Below, piece after piece: positions 45,731 to 57,968 of a DNA stretch of 64,000 nucleotides. How positions within the stretch are numbered: the first letter of the stretch is position 1; every line of letters begins with the position of its first letter. A program made the position numbers and the translations under genes. Origin of the DNA: Cryptomeria japonica (Eukaryota > Streptophyta > Pinopsida > Cupressales > Cupressaceae); NCBI RefSeq assembly GCF_030272615.1, contig NC_081415.1:597745335-597809334 (forward strand), in the 5' to 3' direction. The notes under the pieces were generated by a model. The model was not told the DNA's origin, searched no databases, and was given only the letters and a program-made list of their open reading frames with translations.

Positions 45731-46997
45731 TATTGGCAATATGGATGAATTGATTATGTGTTGCATTTATGTTTTGTCATTGATTTCAACACTTGCTGTT
45801 ATGGTTGGTTACTGACAGACATGTTTTGGTTATCGATAGAAGATATAGTGTTACCGGCAGAAGGGACTATCTGTTGGACACTTCCGACATGTTTAGATCA
45901 ATGGAGTATGTTTGGTTTTATGTGTTACATGCTTCTGGAGAATGTTTTGGTCAGTTGGTATTGAATTGGTAATCAGATGCTATCATACACTCTTGTAAAC
46001 CCTTATTGGCATGGGTTTAAGGTTTAATTGACAAAGCTTTCATTGAGAAAACTTGATAGAATGCTAAGCGGTGTTGGTGCAGCTTCTAGATGGAATTCAG
46101 GATGTAGAAGGTGACCCTTGACTGTGCCTCAACTGTTCGAAGACATTGCTTTGGCATGGTGGACCCAGATTAGGTCTGGTACCTATCTAGGCTATGGACC
46201 GATATCATGTTAACATGTTCTCTACACATTACCGGGATGATTTATGGATTGTTTATTGTTTTTTTGGTCTTAAGCCGACATGGCATATCATTGTAATATG
46301 GATGTATGTAATGATCTTATTGTAATATCTTTTAGGTGGCCGACCTAATTGGTTTAGGCCTTAAGGCTTGTATAAATTGATGTAAGATATCATTGTAGAT
46401 CATGGAAGGGTATGGAATGTAAATGTAATGATCGTGGTCATAGAATGCAATATCATATGCGAAGGAGATTTGGTCGATCATAGGTGATCTAATTGGGTTT
46501 AAGGAAGAGGTCAAAGGCCTCTGGTATTGAGCTTAACTGGGACTGTAATCAGGCATGGTAGATACTATCTCTAGCAGTTCATTATTCTAGATTGTTGTCC
46601 ATTTATCTTGAGGTGGTTATAACCTATATGTAGTCAGTGAGACTCTTTTGTAATGAGCAGTATGCTTTAGGCAGTGTGCCTTCCTACATGTGCAAGCCCC
46701 TCATTGTATCACATACTTTCTGCAGAAGTATCATCTGACTATGGGTAGGCTTCCCACCGTGGTTTTTCCCTTTCTAGGTTTTTCACGTACAAATAATGGT
46801 GTTATGTGGTATGGTTGCATTGTGTTAATTATCTATTTCATTCTTAAGTTTTATTGCTTACCGATATATGTTTCTTCTATTTTGGTATTCAATGTTTATG
46901 TGATCCGGTTAAAGGTTATTAAGTGGTTTGATTGATATAGTCTATTAACAACTGATTCAACCCCCCCCCTCTCTATTATTCATTGGTTATCCTAAAA
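45731..46997 (+). repeat. Copia-1 5' LTR
   Basis: Starts TATTGGCAATATGGATG (TG decayed to TA) and ends CCTAAAA. TATAAATT at 46371 is a likely TATA box. Shared module GAGCAGTATGCTTTAGGC at about 46655; C-rich tract at about 46958-46969. Confidence 0.85.
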
Positions 46998-47055
46998 ATT
47001 GGCATCAGAGCTTTGGTCCTCTTTGGTAGAAGCTTAACCACTTGAGGTAGATCCT

Positions 47056-50000
47056 ATGGAAACTAATCCACCAACAACTATTTTTAGAAGAGAAATCCCT
47101 AATCTTGATGGAGCAAATTATGGGATATGGAAAATCCGAATGGAGACCCATCTTAGATGTCTTGTAAAGGATATTTGGGAGATCACTGAGAAAGGATACA
47201 CACCTTATGATCTGACATTTGGCAATCATGCTCCTGTTGACCTAGACAAGAATATTGAAAATGATTGTAGAGCTAGAGAAGCCCTCTTGTGTGCACTTAC
47301 TGATCAAAAAATCATGGGATTGACTGATAAATCATCAGCAAAAAGTTATGTGGGATAAATTGCAAACTCTGAATGAAGGTGATCCTACTGTCAAAATTGC
47401 TAAACTTGATGGCTACCAGGTTAGGTATGAAAACTTGAAGATGGAAGATAATGAAAGAATTGTTGTATTTAGGGAAAGAGTAAATGAGAATGTTATGGGA
47501 ATTCAATTTTGTGGAGGGTCTCTGAGTGAAGATGAAATAGTTTCCAAAGTCTTGAGAGCCCTTCCATCGGCTTACAAGATGAAGGCAACTGCAATTAATG
47601 AGTTGAGAACAATGGCAAACACTTCAGTTAACAGAGACATTCTGATTGGGAAATTATCTGCTTTTGAGCTTGAATAATTTGGACCTTCTGGAGTTGCAAA
47701 GTCTGAACTTGATTTTCATGCATCATCATCTACTGGCAAAAGTGATTGGAAAGCCTTATATGCAAAAGAATTGGAAGATATGAGGAAAGAGGATGAAAAA
47801 TTTGAGAAACTTGAAGCCTTATTTTCTAGAAGAGTACCTAAAGGACCGACATGAAGTAAGTATGAAGGAAAAGCACCTTTTAAATGTTTTGCATACAATA
47901 AGATTGGTCATTTTGTATCTAGATGTCTTGAAAGGAATGCAAGATTTGAAGTGAGAGTAAGAAATCATTTAAGCCTAATCAGAACATATATAGATTCAAG
48001 GAAAGTAAACAATGCTACATAGAGGATGAGGAAGGAGTAAGTGATGAATTTGAGGATGAACCAACAATAGACTCTGCTAGTGGATCTGACAATGGAAAGG
48101 AATGGGTGTTCTATACTTTAAAGGAAGATGAACTGGAACCAGCTATCATGAATGAAGAAAAAGCCCTGGCAACAAAAATTGAAGACAAGGATGAATGGGT
48201 AATTGATATTGGATGCTCACATCATATTACTGGAGATAAAAGAAAATTTTTGTCCCTGCAAGAATACAATGGCGGTCAAGTCAGATTTGGACATGAAAAA
48301 GCATGTATGATCAAAGCTAGAGGTATTATTTCTCTGGATGGAAAGCATAATACTGATAATGTTTATTATGTAGAAGGTTTAAAGTATAATCTTTCAAGTG
48401 TTGATCAATTGGTGGACAAGGGTTTCCAACTTCAGTTTAAAGATAGAAAATGCAAAATCATTAAGAAAACTGGTTTGGAGATTGCAACTGGTACTTAGAC
48501 TGGAGGTAATATCTTTCACTTGAATACTAGTAATAAGACATGTTTGATTTCTCATATTGATAAGAGTTGGTTATGGCATAAAAGGTTGTGTCATGCTAAT
48601 TTTGATTGTATTGTTAAGATCAGTTCAACTAAGGCAGTTAGAGATATACCTAAGATTATGAAGCCTCATAATCTGGTATGTAAGGAATGTCAATTGGGAA
48701 AGCAAGTTAGAACTTATTTTAAGAGCATACATGATAAATCTAATGATGTACTTGATTTGATTCACACTGACTTATGTGGTCCAACAAGGACTAGAATCTT
48801 TCAAGGTGATAGGTATTTCATCCTGATTATTGATGATTATTCTAGGCTAATGTGGGTGACTTTTCTTAGGGAGAAGTATGAAGCCTTTAAGAAGTTCAAG
48901 ATCTTTAAAGAAAAGGTAGAAATAGAAACTAGATTGAAAATCAAATGTCTAAGATAAAATCAAGGCGGTGAGTTCACTTCTCATGAATTTAACAGTTATT
49001 GTTAGACAAATGGAATTAGGAGATAGTTATCTGCACCTAGGACTCCTCAGTAGAATGGAGTAGTTTAATGAAAGAATAGAACCATTTTGGATGCAGCAAG
49101 AACTATGATGATGGGAGCCAAATTGCCTCACATCTATTGGAGAGAAGAAGTGAGTACAACAATCTACACATTCAACAAAGTTCACATCAAAGGTGAAACT
49201 GGTAAGACACCTTATGAATTATGGTTTGGACATACACCTACTATTAAATATTTCAGAATTTTTGAAAGTAAATATTATATCAAAAGGGATGATTCAGTTG
49301 GTAAGTTTGATCCTAGATGTGATGAAGGGACATTTCTTGGTTATTCAATTCAAAGAAAAGCATATAGATGTTATAAAAAAAGATTGTAGAAAATTGTGGA
49401 GAGCAAAAATATGAAAGTGGATGAGAAATACATAAATCAATCTATATCATATGACAGGGAACCGATAGTGGAAATGATCATAACGGAACCAGAAATGCCT
49501 CAACCGGTATAGGAAAATGATACAGTTATACCGGAACAATCAGAAAACTCAACTGTGACTGATGATCAGAACAATGAACCTGAAGTTCAGAAGACACCAA
49601 GGTATGTAAGGTTAAATCATTTTGAAGATCAAATCATTGGAGATAGGAACAAGGGAGTTATGACAAGAAGAAGACTGGCAAATGAAGAGGTATGTCTTAT
49701 TTCTCAAATTGAACCAGTATCTGTTATTGAAGCTTGTAAATATAAAAATTGGTTAAAGGCTATGGAAGATGAATTAGATTAGATAGAGAAGAATGAGATT
49801 TGGACTTTAGTTCCCCAACCTAAAAATAAGAATGTTATTGGAACTAAATGGGTTTTTAGGAATAAACTAAATGAGGATGGTCAAGTTGTAAGAAACAAGG
49901 TTAGATTGGTATGTAAAGGATATTCTTAAATGGAAGGAATTGATTATGGTGAGACATTTGCACCTATAGCTAGAATTGAAGTTGTTAGACTATTTCTTGC

Positions 50001-51244
50001 CTATGCAGCTTATAAGAACTATAAGGTCTATCAAATGGATGTTAAATGCGCATTTTTGAATGGTGAACTTGAGGAAGAAGTATATATTGAGCAACCTGAT
50101 GGATTTTCACTTATAGATGATAAAGATATGGTTTGCAGATTGAGGAAAGCTTTATATGGATTGAAACAAGCTCCTAGAGCTTGGTATACAAGGTTGGATA
50201 AATATCTTTTGAAGCTTGGTTTTACTAAAGACAATGCCAATAGTAATTTATATTATAAGATCACTAATGATGATATTCTAATTATTCAAGTATTTGTTGA
50301 TGATATCATTTTTGGAGGTGAAGATAAATTGTGCATGGAATTTTATAATAATATGAATAATGAATTTGAAATGTCCATGATTGGTGAGAAGAGATTTTTC
50401 TTAGGTTTGCAGATTACTCAAACTGACAAAGGCATTTTTATCTGTCAAACTAAGTATATGAGGGAATTGATGAAGAAGTTTGGTATGGATAATTCCAAAC
50501 AGATAAGTACTCCTATGTTGACAAGTGAGAAAATATCTATCAAAGATACATCTACACCGGTAAATCCGACAAGGTATAAGTCTATGATTGGTGGTTTGTT
50601 ATCTAACTCAGACTAGACCGGATATTATGAATGCAGTAAGTATTGTTTCAAGATATCAAAGTAATCCTAAAGAAAATCATGAATGTGCAGTAAAGAGGAT
50701 ATTCTAGTATTTGCAAGGAACAACAAAATATGGCTTATGGTATTCTAGAGATGATGACTTCACTTTATGTGCATATACAGATTCAGATTGGGAAGGAGAT
50801 ACTGATGACATGGAGAGCACTTCTGGTGGAGCTTTCTTTCTTGGAAAGAAATTAGTTTCATGGATCAGCAAAAAATAGTCATGCATTTCTCTATCTACTA
50901 CAGAAGTTGAATATGTTGCAGCAGCAACTAATTGCACTCAAGTCTTGTGGATGAAGCAAATGTTCAAGGATATCAAGGTAAATTATAGTGAATCAGTAGT
51001 TATCTATTGTGATAACTCTACAGCTATTGACATGTCTAAGAATTCGATATTTCACTCTAAGACTAAGCAAATATCAATAAAATATAACTTTTTGAAGGAC
51101 AAGGTAGAAGAAAAAGAAGTCAAATTGGTTTATGTGAACACTAAAGAGCAGATTGTAGATATATTCACTAAACTGTTGTCTAAGGAATCATTTGAATATT
51201 TGAGAGAAAGGTTAGGGGTTTCTACCCCTCCTGTAGAGACTTGA
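47056..51244 (+). pseudogene. Copia-1 gag-pol polyprotein, multiply interrupted
   Basis: Gag starts METNPPTTIF with the UBN2-type PNLDGANYGIWKIRME; a frameshift lies near 47345. The single zinc knuckle is broken (CFAYNKIGHFVSRC, second Cys now Tyr). Protease: WVIDIGCSHHITGD (D-I-G for D-S-G). Integrase: the HHCC region WLWHKRLCHANFD..CKECQLGK, LIHTDLCGPT and IIDDYSRLMW remain, but the catalytic Glu segment at about 49060-49080 is replaced by stops. RT (about 49790-50620): [32 protein letters not shown], and the active site FVDD at 50293-50304 is intact. RNase H: STTEVEYVAA and SKTKQISIKYNF. Many stops are TAG where the family has Gln, for example KK-stop-SC at 50876-50878. It cannot make a full polyprotein. 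Confidence 0.9.
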
Positions 51245-51299
51245 TTGATGCAGTTTGTCATCAATCTGACATGCATTATCAGAGAAATTATTCATTCTG

Positions 51300-51589
51300 G
51301 CACTGATGAGTGGTGCTACTACTCAGGGGGAGTAGTTAACTTTGAGATTCAGAGGTTTATATTCTTGCTTTGATATTTTTGTCAAATTTTTGGCATTGAT
51401 GTCAAAGGGGGAGAGATGGTGATGTGAAAAATAAATTCAGAATTTTACAAAGATATTATTCACAGGGGGAGAGTTATTGATATTTAGGAGATTGTTGGTT
51501 GTCTTCCACAAGGGGAGACTTGTTTGGCATTTCTTGGTACTTAGATGTTTTTCACATCTAGTGTTGCCATCAATGCCAAAGGGGGAGAT
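51300..51589 (+). promoter_or_regulatory. Copia-1 polypurine tracts
   Basis: CAGGGGGAG (about 51327), AAAGGGGGAGAG (about 51405), CAGGGGGAGAG (about 51463) and AAAGGGGGAGA directly before the LTR (about 51578-51588). The last is the canonical primer; the rest lie in the non-coding 3' region. Confidence 0.8.
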
Positions 51590-52853
51590 TGTTGGCAATA
51601 TTGATGAATTTAATATGTATTGCATTGATGTTTTGTCATTGATGTCAACACTCACTATTATGGTTGGTTATCGACAGATAGGTTTTGGTTACCGGTAAAA
51701 GATCTAGCATTACCGGTAGAAGCGACTATCTGTTGGACACTTCTGACATGTTTGGATCAATGGAGTAATGTTTGTTTTTATGTGTTACATGCTTCTAGAG
51801 CATGTTTTCATCAGTTGATATTGACTTGGTAATCAGATGCTATCATACACTCTTGTAAACCCTTACCGGCATGGGTTTAAGGTTTAACCGACAAAGCTTT
51901 CACTGAGAAACCTTGATAGAATGCTAAGTGGTGTTGGTGCGGCTTCTAGATGGAATTTAGGATGCAGAAGGTGATCCTTGATCATACCTCAACTGTTTGA
52001 AGACATTGCTTTGGCATGGTGGACCTAGATTAGGTCTGGTACCTATCTAGGTTATGGACCAGTATCACGTTAGCGTGTTCTCTACACGTTACCGGGTGAT
52101 TTATGGATTGGTTATTGTTTTTTTGGTCTTAAGCCGACATGGCATATCATTGTAACATGGATGTATGTAATGATATTATTGTAATATGTTTTAGGTGGCT
52201 AACCTGATTGGTTTAGGCCTTAAGGCTTGTATAAATTGATGTAAGATCTCATTGTAGATCATGGAAGGGTATGGAATGTAAATTTAATGATCATGGTCGT
52301 AGAATGCACTATCATATGCAAAGGATATTTGGTCGATCATAGGTGATCGAATTGGGTTTAAGGAAGAGGTCAAAGGCCTCTAGTATTGAGCTTAACTGGG
52401 ACTGTAATTAGGCATGGTAGATGTTGTCTTTGGCATTTCATTATTTTGGATTATTGTCCATTTATCTTGAGGTGGTTATAACCTCTCTGTAGTCGGTGAG
52501 ACTCTTTTGTAATGAGTAGTATGCTCTAGGAAGTGTGCCTTCCTGCATGTGCAGGCCCCTCATTGTATCACATACTTTTTGCAGAAGTATCATCTGACTA
52601 TGGGTAAGCTTCCCATCGTTGGTCTACCCTTTCTGGGTTTTCCACGTACAAATCATGGTGTTATGTGGTATGGTTGCATTGTGTCAATTCGCTGTTTCAT
52701 TCTTAAGTTTTATTGCTTACCGATATCTATTTCTACTATTCCGGTATTCAATGTTTATTTGATCCGGTTAAAGGTTATTAAGTGTTTTGATTGATATAAT
52801 TTGTTAACAACTGATTCATCCCCCCTCTCAGTTGTTCACCAATTATACTAACA
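51590..52853 (+). repeat. Copia-1 3' LTR
   Basis: Begins TGTTGGCAATATTGATGAAT and ends TTATACTAACA. Collinear with the 5' LTR over the whole length. C-rich tract at about 52829-52835. Confidence 0.88.
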
Positions 52854-53627
52854 ACCAGCAATGCAGGCTGACATGGTTTAGAATATGGTTATTGGTATTG
52901 AAGGCCGACATCTCTTGGATTCGGCATCGATAATTTTTTTAAATATTTATGCATTCATTTTATCTAGCCGACATGTAATTTGATATTGTAATTATCTTTG
53001 TAAGCCAACATAAGGCATGATAAGGTATATAGGGTATATAGGTCAGTTGGATTAAATCTTTTTTGTAATAGATAATAGACATGGTAATGGATATGTGAAT
53101 GTAATACAATGAGAAATATATCAGAGAGATTATGCATGTGAGGATATTTATATAAGGGTTATTCCAGTAAAGGGTTCAAGGTTTCAGACCAGAACAGATA
53201 GAGTTTAAACTAGAACTGTATTCTGACATAGAAGATGCTATCTTAGTAGTTCAACATTTCTCCAGATTGTAGTATGGATTTATATATAGTCAATGAGGCT
53301 CCATTTGTGATTGAGCAATGTGCTCTAGGGTGTAAGCCTTCCTGCAAGTGTATGCCCCTTATATTTTGTAATATCTCTTCATATGGCCAGTGGATTGATT
53401 TTGTGGGTCACAAATCCCACCGTGGTTTTTCGTCTTGGAGGTTTTCCATGTATAATTTTGTGGGTTATGATTCTCATTTATGTGATTGACGTATTGATTG
53501 CTTTACTTATTTCAAATCTGTATGTATCGGTATATCGGTTGGTGTATGCATGTTTTAATAAGGCTAAAATTGACCATTTTAGTATAACACTGATTCCCCC
53601 CCCTCTTAATGTTATTGGATTCCAACA
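52854..53627 (+). repeat. E3 5' LTR, second part
   Basis: Resumes after Copia-1 and ends GGATTCCAACA at 53627, complementing the TGTTGG start at 45564. It contains GAGCAATGTGCTCTAGGG (about 53313), the CCCACCGTGG hairpin segment (about 53416) and the C-rich tract (about 53597-53603). The PBS TGGTATCAGGGC follows at 53630. Confidence 0.75.
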
Positions 53628-53695
53628 ATTGGTATCAGGGCCTTGTGTCTCAGAGGAAGTTTAACAACTTGAGGGAGATCCTGAATCCGGAATCC

Positions 53696-54658
53696 ATGGA
53701 CATGGGTTTGGAGAAGAAACTTGAGATGGCACTTGAAGATTATGATGCTAAAAGGTTGAAGAACTTAAAGATACATGATGAATTTAATTCTTCTAAGAAA
53801 CTCATTCTTATCCTACAAGAGAGGCTATCATCTATTTAGGCTAGGAGAAAGGAACTTTTGCAAAGTCAACATGATGAAGAGAAAGATGCACTTAAGGAAC
53901 AATGTCAAAAATTGAGTCAGGAGAACATGGTTATTAGAAATGAAATGCAAGCTATAACTATGAGAATGTCTTAGGAGATTGAGGACCAGAAGAAAAAGGA
54001 AGAAAATCTTGCTGTATCCCTAAAGAACAAATTTGAAGAATGTGGTAGGTCGGTTCATGAGAATGATATGCTAAGAACTAATTTAGTAAAATCCCAAAGT
54101 AATGAACAAGATATTGAGAGATAAATAATAAATCTGAGAGAAGATTTAACTACTGCAAGTGAGTATAAAGAAAAATTAAAGATTAGCTCAGCACAGCTAG
54201 ATGAGTTATTGAAGAGACAAAGGCAAATTGGAGATTCCAGTGGACTTGGATTTGAGAAAGGACAGAGTTTTGGTACTAATAATGAAGATCAAAACCAGAA
54301 GGCATTGGTAAGGCAATTTAATGCTTATAAATTTAATGGTAGATGTTTGGTTTGCAATAGATTTGGTCACATGGCTAGACAATGTAGAAACATAGCAAAT
54401 CAGAACCCTGATTTTGCTCCTGGTAAATGTTATAAATGTAATAAGGATGGTCATAAGACAAAAGATTGCATAATGAATATTAAATTCTATGCATGTGGAA
54501 AGTCTGGACATATGGCTAATTAGTGCAGGTCAAACAATTTCATCGGTTTTAGCAAAGCAATTCGAAGGAACAATGTTACATGTTATGCATGTAATGAGGT
54601 TGGACATATTGCTAAATTATGTAGAAGTAGAAATCCACCAGTTGCTAATGGAGGATAA
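53696..54658 (+). pseudogene. E3 ORF1: coiled-coil and four-zinc-knuckle Gag-like protein
   Basis: A single 320-codon frame from MDMGLEKKLEMALEDYD to GG-stop, with in-frame stops (TAG 53837, TAG about 53972, TAA about 54122, TAG 54521). The N-terminal two thirds are charged and heptad-like (coiled coil). Then come GLGFEKGQSFG and four knuckles: CLVCNRFGHMARQC, CYKCNKDGHKTKDC, a damaged CG..GHMAN-stop-C, and CYACNEVGHIAKLC. It matches E1 ORF1 in order and spacing, with lower similarity in the coiled coil. No capsid-like UBN2 region or pol is attached. Likely nucleic-acid-binding Gag. Confidence 0.8.
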
Positions 54659-55190
54659 AATGAGAAAGGGAAAGAGAAGGTTAGTGAAATCCGACAAGAT
54701 CATACTTAGAGATGGGTTAGGAAGCCTTAAGAACAATCATCAGATGGAAATGTACCGGTTACTTATTGGACAGAGGAGGTTGCTCCTGCATCGACAGGTA
54801 GCTCATTCGGTAACTAAGGAAGATGCCTTCGGGGTAGGAAAAATTCATGAAGATGTTGCATATGCCCTAGGAAGAGGTTCTGGAAGATGTTCTAGACATT
54901 GGAGATGCTTATCCAACATGGATATGTTCTGTTCGAGATCCGATATCTTTCACCGATAGTCATTAATGTCAATGGAAGATTAGGGGTTTTTTTATGGAGG
55001 TTAAAAGGTTGAATTCACTTCATTATTGATCAGCTTGCATTCAGAGCAATTTCAGAGTGATTAAGAAGTGACTAAGAGCAATCAAAGGCATTTCAAAGCA
55101 ATCAGATTTCTTCTTGAGTGATTTCACCGACGACTGGAAGAATTTGTTAAAGGTTTTCACCGAAAGTGATAAACAGGTATTTATCTTTAA
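54659..55190 (+). other. E3 inter-ORF spacer
   Basis: Corresponds to E1 28115-28348 plus 40937-41246, that is, E1 with TIR-B removed. It contains decayed C-terminal ORF1-like sequence and then a leader to ORF2. No separate gene. Confidence 0.5.
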
Positions 55191-55199
55191 ACATGGAAG

Positions 55200-57968
55200 C
55201 ATGATCATCATCTATTCCTATCTTTGTTGTGAACTCGACTGTAGTAGAGGTCAACAACCGCCCCAGGCCAATTTTCAAGTAGTATCCGCATGTGGCTACC
55301 TTGGAAGATTCGATTGGAGCATTTTCTCATGTTCTAGAGGGAGTTGTCTATGTTGAAGATGTTAGGGCATACATACACTATCACATTGAGGACTTGGGAA
55401 CATCTGAAATAAAGAGAATGTACATGAGCGAGTTGATGGGAGAATCTAGAAAGATCAAACCGGCATACAAGCAGATTGAAGACTTAGGGTATACTGACAT
55501 TATGGACATCCTAAAATTTGAAGATGAGATAATTAGGTATGTTTTGAGCAGAGTACATGGGGAGTTTATCTGGTTAGGTAGACCTTACAAGATCACCAAG
55601 GAAGTCATCAGGGAAATCACTGGTTTACCATTGGTCATGAAACATCCGGATAAAAAGGTTTCAAATGATTATGTCAACAAAATCACCGGTGCGACATCTG
55701 GTAGGAGATCTATGAGAATAAGCACTATTACTGACATAGACATCGGATTTGGTAGCATGATCATTAGGTATAAGGTAACTTAGTCAAACCGACTGAACTC
55801 TGTTTCTAGTTCCTGCATTTTCGCTGCATACAAAATGATGAGAGAGAGTGTGAAATTGGATCTATGTGGTTGGATGTTAGATGAGTTATTAATAAACATA
55901 GGAAATATTAAGGGAGAAAAGAAGGGAACCTTCTAGTATGACAACTTAATAGTCTACTTAATTTTATTTTTCATGAATGATACACCCAGTTTTGGTAAAA
56001 GGCAATGGGCATTTGACATCCCAGTAGGGAGACAAATGAAATAGAAAATTGCTTCTTTAGAAAGTCAGAGAGATGATAAAGTATAGGGATATTTTAAGGG
56101 GTTTAAGAAATCTATGAAGTCCAAGGAAAGGGTTTCTAAGCATATTGTAGAAAAATATTCAACTGACATATGCTTCATGGTGAAGAAGGATGAAACACTT
56201 ATGGAAGCGGTTAAGCCCCAAAATATTTGGATTGAGGAAATGGGCTATCAAGTAAATGCACAGATTGTTGAGGCTTATGCAAAAATGTTGATTGATGAAC
56301 CTATTGATGAGGCAAAGAAGCCCTATGGTACTGCGAAACAAAAATCACAAGAGATTGAAACAATTCAACTAGAAGAAGAGAGAGAAGCAGGAAGGAAAAG
56401 AAAGCAAATTTGTTGAGAAGGTCTCACAGGACATCAAAACATTAATTGATGTTGTCCTAGAGAAAGGTAGGAAGAGGAAGAATCCAGAAGTACACATCAA
56501 GCTTGTTACAACATAGTCCGAATCTAAGGATGACACACCCTTGACATTCAAGAGGGTTGTAAGGAAGAAAATAGAGGAAATAAAGGTAGAAGCTAAAAAG
56601 CAGCCGATAGGAAGGTTACATTCAAAATGCCGGCACAAAAGAAAGCACCAAAGGCAACACCTTTAGCTACATCCAGTATTGCAAAGAGGAAGAAGAAGAG
56701 TGACATCGATCTCACAATTCAATCTGGTAATGTGACTATCATTCCACCTAAAACTTATGCAGAGTTAGTAGATGAAATCACTAAGGATGGCATGTTAAAG
56801 AATGTATAGTTTTATTATGAAAACTTAGAGGACGATGAACAAAGAGAGGTAAAGGAAGAAGTCTTATTATATTTGGATATTTATAAGAAAGCCTTAATAG
56901 AAATTGAAAACCAAATACCGACAGAGTTATATAATATGTTGGATGCTAGAAGACTGTCAACAATGCAAGAAGACAAGCATATTAAAATGCAAGAGTTATT
57001 CTCTGTTTGTGTTACTATTGCTCCAAAGGAAATGGAGAAGACACTTGAGGTGGCAGATAGAAAAGTCTTTAATAGAAAACATAGAATAACCAGTCTAATG
57101 CTAGGAAGGGTAAATGAGATAATAAAGGAGACTCAAGCATGGGTTAAGTTCTTTGGAGAGAACAAAGGTTTCTTTACTTCACCAAAATCAAAGATAGACA
57201 CTGTAGACACCCCGGTTGAAGGAAAAGGAAAGGGGATTATGGGTACTATACCCTCACTTTTGAAAAACATTAAGATAGTGGAAATCAAGTCGTCGATTGA
57301 TACAAATGCACATACAAATATTGAGATACCGGCTAATACAGAGAGTGAAAAAGTTAATAATGTACAGGATACTAATATTGAGGATAATTGTCCTCTAGAT
57401 ACAAATGTACAGGTTGAGGTTACAATTCCTACAGAGGAACTAATAGTTATCAAGATTGCACCAAGTGGCGAAGCCATTAGTGCAAGTGAGGAAGCCATAA
57501 AGGATAAATCATCAGAGGAGAAGAATGGGGAAACAGGTAGAGAACCAGTAGTTGATCCATCATTGTTGTCAATTGACACCTCGGAGGTTGTAAAGAAAAA
57601 ACATAACATAGATGAGTCCTACTGAACTCATGATAATGGTAGCACAAAAAATAATGAACGAGGGATCTACAGATAAAGGGATTATTGATCAATCAATCAC
57701 TGTTTTACACAGACTAGTCCTAGAGTGCAAGATTGACAATGAAGCGAGCTCATCTGGCAAGATTAAGACAATTACTCATCACATTTCAAAGGATTTTCAA
57801 TCCTTAAAACAAATTTCAAACTGGCAAGCACTGGAGAGGTTCACTTAGGCTAAGAGAGTTTCATTTGATCAGGTGATTGAATCTGAGAAGAAGAAGATTG
57901 ATGAAAAACTGAAACTGATAGATAGTTCTTTGAAACAGTGTACAAATATTTATAGGGTATGTTGTAAC
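55200..57968 (+). pseudogene. E3 ORF2: homologue of E1 ORF2, cut by Copia-2
   Basis: The start is unclear (about 55200). The main frame from 55292 reads ATLEDSIGAFSHVLEGVVYV, RVHGEFIWLGRPYKITKEVI, KKVSNDYVNKITGATS, RLNSVSSSC, DICFMVKKDETLMEAVKP with IWIEEMGY, and later LYLDIYKKALIEIENQ, DARRLSTMQEDKHIKM and LMLGRVNEIIKETQ. These align with E1 ORF2 in the same order. In aligned blocks many base differences are synonymous (for example TGT/TGC, AAA/AAG, GGT/GGC), which points to past selection on the protein. Basic stretches such as AKRKKKS lie in the linker. Frameshifts near 56410 and 56615 and several stops show decay. The 3' end is lost at the Copia-2 insertion. Confidence 0.75.

Larger units (their letters stand above)
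45731..52853 (+). mobile_element. Copia-1: complete but dead copia retrotransposon
   Basis: 5' LTR 45731-46997, PBS at about 47001-47011 (GGCATCAGAGC, one base changed), gag-pol 47056-51244, extra polypurine tracts, 3' LTR 51590-52853. LTRs are 1,267 and 1,264 bp with many scattered differences, so the insertion is old. The flanking 5-mers ACTGG and ACCAG do not match, so no target duplication is claimed. Gene order PR-INT-RT-RH is copia; GEDKLCMEFYNNM and EFEMSMIG-type RT sequence and the AAAGGGGGAGATT tract suggest the SIRE/Maximus lineage (inference). Confidence 0.9.

Noticed and set aside
45731-52853. 5-bp target duplication for Copia-1
   Set aside because: Flanks ACTGG and ACCAG agree at only three of five bases.
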